Below, one piece after another: positions 56,601-63,558 of a stretch of DNA of 64,000 nucleotides. The notes beneath the pieces are model-generated. The model did not search any database and was not told the origin of the DNA. It saw nothing but the letters and a program-made list of their open reading frames with translations. The first letter of the stretch is position 1; every line of letters begins with the position of its first letter. The translations under genes and the position numbers were made by a program. The stretch comes from Sphingobacterium phlebotomi (GTDB taxonomy: Bacteria; Bacteroidota; Bacteroidia; Sphingobacteriales; Sphingobacteriaceae): the NCBI RefSeq assembly GCF_008180195.1, contig NZ_VTAV01000004.1:124001-188000 (forward strand), in the 5' to 3' direction.

Positions 56601-57296
56601 GCCAACGCGATGTATCTAGCTGGTTTTGACGTAAAGGATGTCCACATGACCGACCTGATTTCAGGTCGCGAAACACTAGAAGACATTCAATTTATCGGTA
56701 CGGTAGGCGGTTTCTCCAATTCAGATGTATTGGGTTCAGCAAAAGGTTGGGCCGGTGCTTTTCTTTATAATGAGAAGGCGAAAAAGGCTTTGGAGAACTT
56801 CTTTGCGCGCCAAGACACGATGTCGGTCGGCATCTGTAACGGTTGCCAGTTGTTCATGGAATTGGAACTTATCAATCCGGATCACGACGTGCATGGAAAA
56901 ATGCTCCACAATACATCGCAAAAACACGAATCTAATTTTGCGTCGGTAAAAATACAAGAGAACAACTCCATTATGTTATCTACTTTGGCGGGGAGCACAT
57001 TGGGTGTATGGATTTCACACGGTGAAGGTAAGTTTAACCTTCCCCACAGCGAAGACCAATACAACATCGTAGCTAAATATGCTTACGAACAATACCCGCA
57101 TAATCCAAATGGATCGGATTTCAACACCGCTATGCTTTGTGATAAGACCGGGCGTCACCTCGTGACCATGCCACACATCGAACGTTCTATCTTCCAATGG
57201 AATTGGGCATATTATCCCGCAGACAAGCAAGATGAGGTTACTCCTTGGTTAGAAGCCTTTGTGAATGCACGTAAATGGTGTGAAAAAAATAAATAA
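53610..57296 (+). CDS. purL: phosphoribosylformylglycinamidine synthase (single-chain FGAM synthase)
   Basis: 1228-residue purine-biosynthesis enzyme converting FGAR and glutamine to FGAM. The single-chain form carries an N-terminal PurS-like domain ([15 protein letters not shown] onward), two AIR-synthase-like halves ([20 protein letters not shown] near residue 167, [27 protein letters not shown] near residue 245, in pieces), and a C-terminal glutamine amidotransferase domain with the nucleophile cysteine in [14 protein letters not shown] near residue 1075 and a His-Glu pair near the end ([12 protein letters not shown]). ATG 53610 is preferred because MIHFF is the usual N-terminus and a promoter box covers the upstream TTG. 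Confidence 0.97.
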   Translation: [1228 protein letters not shown]

Positions 57297-57303
57297 TACA
57301 TGC

Positions 57304-57330
57304 GACCCGCCAACTGGCGGGTCTTTTTTT
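57304..57330 (+). terminator. intrinsic terminator after purL
   Basis: GACCCGCC (57304-57311) and GGCGGGTC (57316-57323) form a perfect 8-bp stem with loop AACT, followed by seven Ts. It starts 7 bases after the purL stop. Confidence 0.95.
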
Positions 57331-57374
57331 GTATATTAGAAGAATATAATAGATAAACCTTGTGCGATAAATTT

Positions 57375-58481
57375 ATGAAAAGTACTACCAAGATCATCTG
57401 TTCTTTATTTCTATGTGTTTTATTTTTCCAATCCTGCAAGTTAGGGAGATTCGTATTCTATAACTTCGCTAATATCACCGATCACAAAATATTCCCCTAC
57501 CGAACGATAGAAAACGCAGCCTCTCCTTTCACCTTTCCTGTAGCTCAAAAACCTAAACCGCTGAAAGATATCGAAACATCGGAAGGCGATGTACCTTTTG
57601 ATACATATTTGGAACACACCAAAACGGTAGCGTTTTTGGTGATACAAAATGATAGTATTCAATATGAAAAATATTTCAACAAATATGAAGATGAATCTAT
57701 AGTAGCCTCTTTCTCCATGGCAAAGTCCGTTATATCGATGCTCATCGGCATTGCTATTGCCGATGGAAAAATTCAATCGGTGGATGAGCCTATTACCAAC
57801 TATATCCCTGAATTAAAACGGAATGGATTTGACGCTGTCACCATAAAACACTTGCTGCAAATGACTTCGGGGCTTGATTTCAATGAAAGTTATACCAATC
57901 CTTTTGGACATGCGGCTACTTTTTACTACGGCACCAATCTACGCAAAGCCATTAATAAGCTGAAACTGAAAGATGTACCCGGTGAAAAGTTTGACTATAC
58001 CAGTGGGACAACCCAACTTCTCGGACTGGTATTAGAAAGAGCTTTAGAAAGCCAAACCATTAGTTCTTATCTAGAAGAAAAGATTTGGAAACCATTGGGG
58101 ATGGAATATGATGCCACTTGGAGTCTTGACAGAAAAAAAGACGGACTGGAAAAAACATTCTGTTGCCTAAATGCCCGTGCAAGAGATTTTGCTAAACTAG
58201 GACGTCTATACCTACATAACGGGAATTGGAATGGCACACAAATCGTTCCGGAGCAATGGGTAAAGGAATCGACTAAATCAGATACAACTGGACACAGTGT
58301 TCCTTTTTATCAATATCAATGGTGGTTAACAAAAAATGCGGAGCAATTTTATGCAAAAGGTATTTTAGGTCAGTATATTTTTGTTGATCCACATAAGAAT
58401 CTTATCATCGTCCGATTGGGAGAAAAAACAAGTAAGGTCAATTGGCTTAAACTTATTTCGCAGATAGCCCATTCATATTAA
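57375..58481 (+). CDS. beta-lactamase-fold serine hydrolase lipoprotein (class C-like)
   Basis: 368-residue protein. A lipoprotein signal ends at LFFQSC (Cys near residue 19). The serine hydrolase domain has SMAK with Ser114 and Lys117, the GKIQSVDEPITNYIPELK block, ITIKHLLQMTSGLDF-type sequence (VTIKHLLQMTSGLDF) and Tyr in KFDYTSGTTQLLGLVLERA; the third motif is less clear (GHSVPF). The family includes D-amino peptidases, esterases and class C beta-lactamases; this one is unassigned. A TTG at 57360 is in frame, but ATG 57375 gives a normal lipoprotein signal. It converges with the acyltransferase gene. Confidence 0.87.
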   Translation: MKSTTKIICSLFLCVLFFQSCKLGRFVFYNFANITDHKIFPYRTIENAASPFTFPVAQKPKPLKDIETSEGDVPFDTYLEHTKTVAFLVIQNDSIQYEKYFNKYEDESIVASFSMAKSVISMLIGIAIADGKIQSVDEPITNYIPELKRNGFDAVTIKHLLQMTSGLDFNESYTNPFGHAATFYYGTNLRKAINKLKLKDVPGEKFDYTSGTTQLLGLVLERALESQTISSYLEEKIWKPLGMEYDATWSLDRKKDGLEKTFCCLNARARDFAKLGRLYLHNGNWNGTQIVPEQWVKESTKSDTTGHSVPFYQYQWWLTKNAEQFYAKGILGQYIFVDPHKNLIIVRLGEKTSKVNWLKLISQIAHSY

Positions 58482-58546
58482 GGCTATCATATTGACTTAC
58501 TCCCTCCTATTCTCGCGTCTTTATACCATCGATGATTTCGTTTTTC

Positions 58547-59557
58547 TTAAACAGAATCTTCCATGTTATCATCAGATTCCGTTTTGCTACGCCAAGAATT
58601 TTGCTTAGGAACGTTGGTTTCCGTTTCCGTTATCGTCCCTTGATATTTTGCCATGGCATAGGCCATTGCCGGAAAAAAAACAAAGACAAAGAGGCCTCCC
58701 CAAAACCCGATAAACTTCCCTATCAGGACGCTGCAAAACAAGACAAATATCGGATAGGAAATGAATAGAACGGAAAAAAGCAGGGAATCATAGAATATAG
58801 TGCCTTCGGTTTTCTTTCTAATGTAATCTCGCCATACCCGATAAAACCAAAACTGCGTGTAATATCCCATTTTGGCGGGGATACGCCAAAAATGGTCAAA
58901 TTTGCTTAAAGTAGGCGTTGTGACCAACGGATGAACAACCAGCGCTTCGCGGAGGTTATTCCGGGCGTCCCGGATAATATCTACTGTCCGTACTTGATCG
59001 CCAGCTATATATTCTGTTGTATCCAAAGGCTGCAACGCTCCTAATTCCAGGGCTTTCGGTACATGTCGGAAAGAATTGTAATTTAACGTGTACGCTTGAA
59101 TTTGCAACGGCAGTTCTGCCTTATAAGAGCGTTCTAGCAACGATGTCAATCCGCCGTTCATAAAAGGCTGCAATTCCCACAAGTTTCGGGATATGCCTTC
59201 GGGGAATATCAACACATGTTGCCCTGCTGCCAATCGTTGCATGCACTCGTCAAATGTAAAATCATTCTTTACGGCAAAGTCTTCGTCGTCGTTCCTTTTA
59301 TAGATAGGTAACATATACAGCCAACGCAGAATTACATTTGCTACCGGATGTTTAAAAATATCCCCTCTAGTGAGGAAACAAATTTTTGCTGGAGCATAGG
59401 CCGCAATGACCAATGCGTCAAAAAGAGAATTAGGATGGTTCGATATGACGATAGTGGGATAGGTATATGGGGCTAGATGTAAATTCTTAGCTTTCAGCCC
59501 AGGAGCGTACCATTTTAATCCCAAGCGTACAAACAACCTTAATATGGAATAAAACAT
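58547..59557 (-). CDS. lysophospholipid/glycerol-3-phosphate acyltransferase family protein
   Basis: 336-residue membrane-associated acyltransferase. The catalytic motif SNHPNSLFDALV near residue 35 has His-x5-Asp spacing, as in the Gat1/Sct1-like branch rather than the classic His-x4-Asp of PlsC. A second block IFPEGISRN near residue 117 binds the phosphate, and QIQAYTLNYNSF near residue 152 follows. Two hydrophobic helices near the C-terminus (LLFSVLFISYPIFVLFCSVLIG and GGLFVFVFFPAMAYAMA) anchor it. It should acylate a glycerophosphate in phospholipid synthesis. Substrate inferred. Confidence 0.87.
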   Translation of the reverse strand: MFYSILRLFVRLGLKWYAPGLKAKNLHLAPYTYPTIVISNHPNSLFDALVIAAYAPAKICFLTRGDIFKHPVANVILRWLYMLPIYKRNDDEDFAVKNDFTFDECMQRLAAGQHVLIFPEGISRNLWELQPFMNGGLTSLLERSYKAELPLQIQAYTLNYNSFRHVPKALELGALQPLDTTEYIAGDQVRTVDIIRDARNNLREALVVHPLVTTPTLSKFDHFWRIPAKMGYYTQFWFYRVWRDYIRKKTEGTIFYDSLLFSVLFISYPIFVLFCSVLIGKFIGFWGGLFVFVFFPAMAYAMAKYQGTITETETNVPKQNSWRSKTESDDNMEDSV

Positions 59558-59620
59558 ATCGTTAAAGAGATACTCTGTTATTACCTGTTCATTGTTTTAC
59601 AGCAAAAAATAGACCTAAAA

Positions 59621-61405
59621 TTACCACTCCTGCATAGATTTTGTAATCTTCGCAATATTCAAGCTATTTGCCATAGCCGTAAAGATACGGTGATACACTT
59701 TGTGATTTGTATATAATTCTTCGTGCGTACCATCTTCCACAACCTGTCCTTTTTCCATGACCACAATGTGTTCAGCGTCGATAATCTGTGAAATGCTATG
59801 TGAAACGATAATCACCGTACGTCCCGTCTTAATCGCATCCAAACTATTTTTGATCTGTTCTGTCGCAATCGCATCTAAGTTTGCCGTTGGTTCATCCAAG
59901 AAAATAATAGGTGGGTCTTTAAGAAAAAGACGTGCAATAGCAATCCGCTGTTGCTGGCCACCGGACAACAAATGAGCATTCGAATCATATCCATTCGGCA
60001 AATCCAAGACTTGTTCGTGTATGTAAGCTTTTTTTGCTGCTTCCACAATTTCGTCCATAGAAGCATCCGTTTTTCCATAACGGATATTCTCCGCAATGCT
60101 TCCTTTAAAGATGTGATTCTTTTGCAGTACCAAACCGACATGCTCACGTAGATGGGCGGTGTCATAATCTGCCAAATCTACGCCATCCAACAGAATCTGT
60201 CCGTTCGTAGGGCTATAGAACTTATCCAGCAAATTAATTACGGTACTCTTTCCTGCACCGGATAAACCCACCAACGCCGTATTTTGATTAGGTTGTACAA
60301 CCATACTGACGTTTTTCAATGCTTGTAGACCGTTAGGGTAATGAAAGTCTACATGCTTTACTTCAATCAATCCTTTAATCTTTTGCGGACGGTAGCTGCC
60401 GGTTGGCTCACGTTGTTCTTCTTCTTCTAAAATGCTAAAGAAACCTTCAGAATAAATAAGCGCATCATTCACCTCATCATAGATGCGATGAAGCTGGCGA
60501 ATAGGCGCCGACACATTATTGAAAAGGAGAATATGGAACATAATAGCACCTAAACTCATTTGCTCATTTAATACAAAGTAGGCTGTTAGTATAATGACAA
60601 GTACCACACCAATCTGTTCAATAAAACTTTTTACACTTTCAAACAGGTAACTTGTTTTGCGCGTCGCCATCTGGTTTTCTGTCATATCGTATTGGATTTT
60701 CTGATGTCGCTCTGCTTCAATTTTTTCCCTTCCAAATGACTTTATAACCAAGATAGATTCTATCAGATTTATAATCTGGTTACTCTTATTTTCCCTGTAT
60801 TTGCGCATACTCCTTCGGAAACCAGATAACCTGCCCGCCTGCAGCTGTGACACGTAGAAATAGACCGGTACAAGCAACAATCCCACCAACCCCACATAAA
60901 AATTCGCTAGAAACATACAAACTAATGCCACGATAGCGTTGCTAAACAACGGAAGAATATCGATAAAAAAATTCTGTACCAATCTAGTTAGGCTACTTAT
61001 CCCCGAGTCAATACGGGTCTGCAATTTACCGGATTCATTCTCCGACGAGGTAAAAAATGCCATTCGATAGGTTAAGATTTTTTCGATAATAGCCTGAGAA
61101 AAATCACGTGCAATCTCAATCCTTAGTTTCTCTCCATAGAATTTTTGTCCGAATTGTACCGCGGCATATAATATTTCCTTTCCCAAAAGCACAGCAGCTA
61201 TTACACCCAAAAGGTAAAATCCTTGCGAAAGTGGCTGATTGTCGACCAAAAGCTCGCTAATCGTATCCACGGTATACTTTAGTATATATGCATTCACCTG
61301 TGCAGCAAAAGAACCAACCAACGTCAATAACAGCGTATAGGCTATTAAATTCTTATAGGGCTTGGTAAAGGGCAGTATTTTCTTAAATAATTGTGTTATG
61401 GTCAT
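59621..61405 (-). CDS. ABC exporter, fused permease and ATPase
   Basis: 594-residue half-transporter. The permease domain has six helices within residues about 15-310. The ATPase domain has Walker A GLSGAGKST near residue 380, Q-loop VLQKNHIFKGSIAENIRYG, signature LSGGQQQRIAIARLFL and Walker B PIIFLDEPTANLD with the H-loop VSHSISQI. It resembles MsbA/lipid or multidrug exporters of the type that works as a homodimer; substrate unknown. Two starts are in frame, ATG 61420 (MFKIV) and ATG 61405 (MTITQLF); 61405 is preferred because it gives the standard N-terminus. The repeat array starts about 110 bases upstream. Confidence 0.92.
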   Translation of the reverse strand: MTITQLFKKILPFTKPYKNLIAYTLLLTLVGSFAAQVNAYILKYTVDTISELLVDNQPLSQGFYLLGVIAAVLLGKEILYAAVQFGQKFYGEKLRIEIARDFSQAIIEKILTYRMAFFTSSENESGKLQTRIDSGISSLTRLVQNFFIDILPLFSNAIVALVCMFLANFYVGLVGLLLVPVYFYVSQLQAGRLSGFRRSMRKYRENKSNQIINLIESILVIKSFGREKIEAERHQKIQYDMTENQMATRKTSYLFESVKSFIEQIGVVLVIILTAYFVLNEQMSLGAIMFHILLFNNVSAPIRQLHRIYDEVNDALIYSEGFFSILEEEEQREPTGSYRPQKIKGLIEVKHVDFHYPNGLQALKNVSMVVQPNQNTALVGLSGAGKSTVINLLDKFYSPTNGQILLDGVDLADYDTAHLREHVGLVLQKNHIFKGSIAENIRYGKTDASMDEIVEAAKKAYIHEQVLDLPNGYDSNAHLLSGGQQQRIAIARLFLKDPPIIFLDEPTANLDAIATEQIKNSLDAIKTGRTVIIVSHSISQIIDAEHIVVMEKGQVVEDGTHEELYTNHKVYHRIFTAMANSLNIAKITKSMQEW

Positions 61406-61420
61406 TACTATTTTAAACAT

Positions 61421-61511
61421 TTTTTTTTCAAAAAAGTTTAATCAGATTTCTCTTCTTTATATTCAAGCTATTCGTCGTCCTGTGACACCAATGGGGACAA
61501 TAATGTCTATC
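61421..61511. other. spacer between the ABC exporter gene and the repeat array
   Basis: A short A+T-rich stretch upstream of the ABC gene. It carries an ATG at 61491 and an ATG at 61503 that would open the heptad frame of the array. No promoter box was seen. Confidence 0.5.
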
Positions 61512-61889
61512 ACCAACCCGGACAGCAATGAGACGTCGGCGGACGGAAATGTTATATCGTTGGACGGAAGGGTTACGTCGTCGTCCGCCGACATCGTTTC
61601 GTTGCCCTACTTGATGAAACTTCCGACCATCTTGTTCGCATCGGTGTACGGGATGACCATTCCGGTGCCCAATATGTATGTATTGCCGTATACCGTGAAC
61701 GTTTTGATGCACAGAAGTTGCTTCCCGGCGTACGGGGAGATTCGCAAGAAGGACGAAAGTATCCTATCGATGGATGGAAGAACAGTTTCCCTGCACGGGG
61801 AAATAAGCGGAAAGACCGTCTTTATCACCTCCCCATACGAATTGGCCACATCCCCGTACGACGACATGGCGTCGTTGCCCGGTGTCTAT
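61512..61889. repeat. array of about 18 degenerate 21-bp units (heptapeptide periodicity)
   Basis: The plus-strand frame from 61503 breaks into successive 7-residue units: TNPDSNE, TSADGNV, ISLDGRV, TSSSADI, VSLPYLM, KLPTILF, ASVYGMT, IPVPNMY, VLPYTVN, VLMHRSC, FPAYGEI, RKKDESI, LSMDGRT, VSLHGEI, SGKTVFI, TSPYELA, TSPYDDM, ASLPGVY. A consensus near TSPYGNV emerges, with central TCS...YAC GGN bases repeated every 21 bp. The block is more G+C-rich than its flanks. It is open in several frames, as expected of a diverged 21-bp tandem repeat. Function is unknown; it may be noncoding. Confidence 0.7.
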
Positions 61890-62046
61890 TCCTAAAATAG
61901 CTTGACTGATTTTGACTTTATTACTGGTATTATGAGGCTGTATTTTAATAGCCCCAAACAACACAAACTTACTGATTTTATTCTCCTATTTTTATTTTTC
62001 TATTATTTTTAATTCCTAAAAAAGATACGCAAGTCAAACTAATTAC
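61890..62046. other. A+T-rich spacer between the repeat array and the IS element
   Basis: The plus-strand heptad frame ends with a Ser codon and a TAA at 61893-61895. The rest is A+T-rich with no gene or repeat that I can see. Confidence 0.5.
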
Positions 62047-62082
62047 TGAACTATCCAGAGGTAATCTCTCAATAGCCTAGAA

Positions 62083-63021
62083 TTAAGTACCCCCAGATAT
62101 ATTTTTACTGTTTTCATCGACAGCCGGAGAGCTGTTTACTGCTTTTTTCTGCGGATCAAAAGTATGCTTTTTCCAGTGTTTTTTTAAAACACCGGTTTGC
62201 TTATGAGCTTCAACTGGAACTAGAAAATCGACACTGCGATGTGGGCGCTTCGTATTATATCTATTGACAGCGATTTTTGTAGCCTCCAGAGCAAGGTGAT
62301 AATCATCAAATACCTCGCTCAGTTCATATTCATCTTTCAAAATACCGTTCACCCGCTCAGCAATCGCATTCTCATAAGGATCACCATTTTCCGTCATAGA
62401 AATCCCTATCTTAGAGGCCTGTAGGAAGTTAACATAGTCGTAACAGCAATACTGTATTCCCCGGTCCGAATGATGAGTAAGACCAGGCCTTACTCCTTCA
62501 ATTTCAACTGCCATGCCAATTGCATTTAAAGGCCCTGTACTACTCAGCTCGGGCCATAGACTCCAGCCGACAATTTTTTTCGAATAAGCATCAGTGACCA
62601 AAGAAAGATAAACAAAGCCTTTATCTGTTCGAATATAGGTGATATCGCTGACCCATAATTGATTAGCATGGTTTAAAGTCTTGTCTCGAATGAGATTAGG
62701 ATATTTACGATAAAGGTGATTAGAGTTTGTGGTACGGGAACCTGATCTACGTCGCTTAACCATCAAGCCATGAGCCTGAAGCAGAGTGTAAAGTTTATCG
62801 CGCCCATATTTAATATGATGAGCCTCTAAGTCAGGCTTAATCAACCGATAGAGCTTGTCAACACCCATTCGCTTATGCTCTTTACGTAATTCCTTGATCT
62901 GGCCAAGTATAAAAACCTCCTCCATTTCGCAACTAGATCTTCGCTTCCTAGAATCGTACCACGCTTGACGGCTGACCCCAAACAATCCACATAGTGTACC
63001 CTTTGAAGATAAAGGGTACAT
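62083..63021 (-). CDS. IS3-family transposase OrfB (DDE integrase catalytic domain)
   Basis: 312 residues from the first ATG. An HTH_21-like region (KELRKEHKRMGVDKLYRLIK) is followed by the rve integrase core: first Asp in LWVSDITYI near residue 125, second Asp in THHSDRGIQY near residue 185 and Glu in NAIAERVNGIL near residue 220, a complete DDE triad. RYNTKRPHRSVDFLVP ends the core. The frame is open upstream through codons that would be read after a -1 slip in OrfA, so the natural product is probably an OrfAB fusion. No disruption is seen, so the enzyme may be active. Confidence 0.95.
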   Translation of the reverse strand: MYPLSSKGTLCGLFGVSRQAWYDSRKRRSSCEMEEVFILGQIKELRKEHKRMGVDKLYRLIKPDLEAHHIKYGRDKLYTLLQAHGLMVKRRRSGSRTTNSNHLYRKYPNLIRDKTLNHANQLWVSDITYIRTDKGFVYLSLVTDAYSKKIVGWSLWPELSSTGPLNAIGMAVEIEGVRPGLTHHSDRGIQYCCYDYVNFLQASKIGISMTENGDPYENAIAERVNGILKDEYELSEVFDDYHLALEATKIAVNRYNTKRPHRSVDFLVPVEAHKQTGVLKKHWKKHTFDPQKKAVNSSPAVDENSKNISGGT

Positions 63022-63026
63022 ATATG

Positions 63027-63440
63027 TTAGCGATTGGACTGCTTGGGCCCAGACTTTTTTCTAATTTCCAGCTTATACACATTTTCAGCAATATCAATCA
63101 TCGTATTTAGTCCAACATTTTTCATTTGGGCTAACTCTAATTGCTTCTCTAAATCTTTGATACGCTTCTCTAATGCCTTAATATCTGTTCTTTCCTCTGC
63201 ACTCATTGATTGCAAAGATAAATGGATTTCATCAGAAAACTTCAGCTGCCAATCTCTATAGGTTTTCCGAAAATGAACAGGAAGCTTAAACCGTTCACGA
63301 GCCTCTTTAACACTCATCCGGCCAGAATCTATCTCCGAGACTAACCAACGACGAAAGCTTGGCTCGTAATTACTGTGATCTACCGTTTCTTGAATAAAAC
63401 CTTCCATATTGTCGGAAAGGTTCAGACTTAATTTTTCCAT
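63027..63440 (-). CDS. IS3-family transposase OrfA (HTH domain)
   Basis: 137 residues. An HTH of the transposase_8/helix-turn-helix type covers about residues 20-60 (FRRWLVSEIDSGRMSVKEARERFKLP), and a leucine-zipper-like helix follows (IKALEKRIKDLEKQLELAQMKNVGLNTMIDIAE in pieces). This is the usual DNA-binding and dimerisation half of IS3-family transposases. An A AAA AAG slip site near its 3' end allows fusion to OrfB. Confidence 0.92.
   Translation of the reverse strand: MEKLSLNLSDNMEGFIQETVDHSNYEPSFRRWLVSEIDSGRMSVKEARERFKLPVHFRKTYRDWQLKFSDEIHLSLQSMSAEERTDIKALEKRIKDLEKQLELAQMKNVGLNTMIDIAENVYKLEIRKKSGPKQSNR
63054..63060 (-). promoter_or_regulatory. programmed -1 frameshift site between OrfA and OrfB
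   Basis: On the minus strand AAAAAAG lies in the OrfA frame as A AAA AAG, the classic slippery heptamer. After a -1 slip the next codons (GTC TGG GCC CAA) run without a stop into the OrfB frame, reaching the OrfB ATG 11 codons later. The OrfA frame ends at 63027. Confidence 0.85.
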
Positions 63441-63535
63441 TTTGCTTGATTGTTTATGTCAAGCCTTTTCAGTGTAAGACAAGCCGTTGATTAATCTCTT
63501 GCTTGTATAAATTTTGATTATTTTTTTGAGGTAAA

Positions 63536-63555
63536 CAAAGTAATGACTTACTTTG
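63536..63555. promoter_or_regulatory. 8-bp inverted repeat with -7-like box upstream of kdsB
   Basis: CAAAGTAA (63536-63543) and TTACTTTG (63548-63555) are perfect inverse copies with a TGAC spacer. TTACTTTG is a near match to the -7 box and ends 3 bases before the kdsB ATG, so a transcript from it would be almost leaderless. It lies 65 bases inside the IS right border. Confidence 0.35.
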
Positions 63556-63558
63556 AAT

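Larger units (their letters stand above)
62047..63471. mobile_element. IS3-family insertion sequence (ends tentative)
   Basis: Two overlapping-type transposase frames on the minus strand (OrfA and OrfB) define an IS3-family element. Candidate ends begin TGAACTATCCAGAGGTAA (62047) and, inverted, TGAAAAGGCTTGACATAA (63471), giving TG...CA termini and 10 matches in 18, a weak inverted repeat. The resulting 1425 bp is normal for the family. No target-site duplication is recognised beside these ends, so the borders are uncertain while the presence of the element is not. Confidence 0.6.

Noticed and set aside
61607..61867. Minus-strand open frame through the repeat array as a separate gene
   Set aside because: A 21-bp period keeps several frames open automatically, so openness is no evidence of coding.
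61512..61889. CRISPR array
   Set aside because: The units are contiguous 21-bp degenerate copies with no alternating conserved repeats and unique spacers, and no cas genes are nearby.
62062..63499. 8-base direct repeat TAATCTCT at both sides of the IS as target-site duplication
   Set aside because: IS3-family duplications are 3-5 bases, and the copies do not adjoin plausible TG...CA ends; one copy lies inside the element by the chosen borders.
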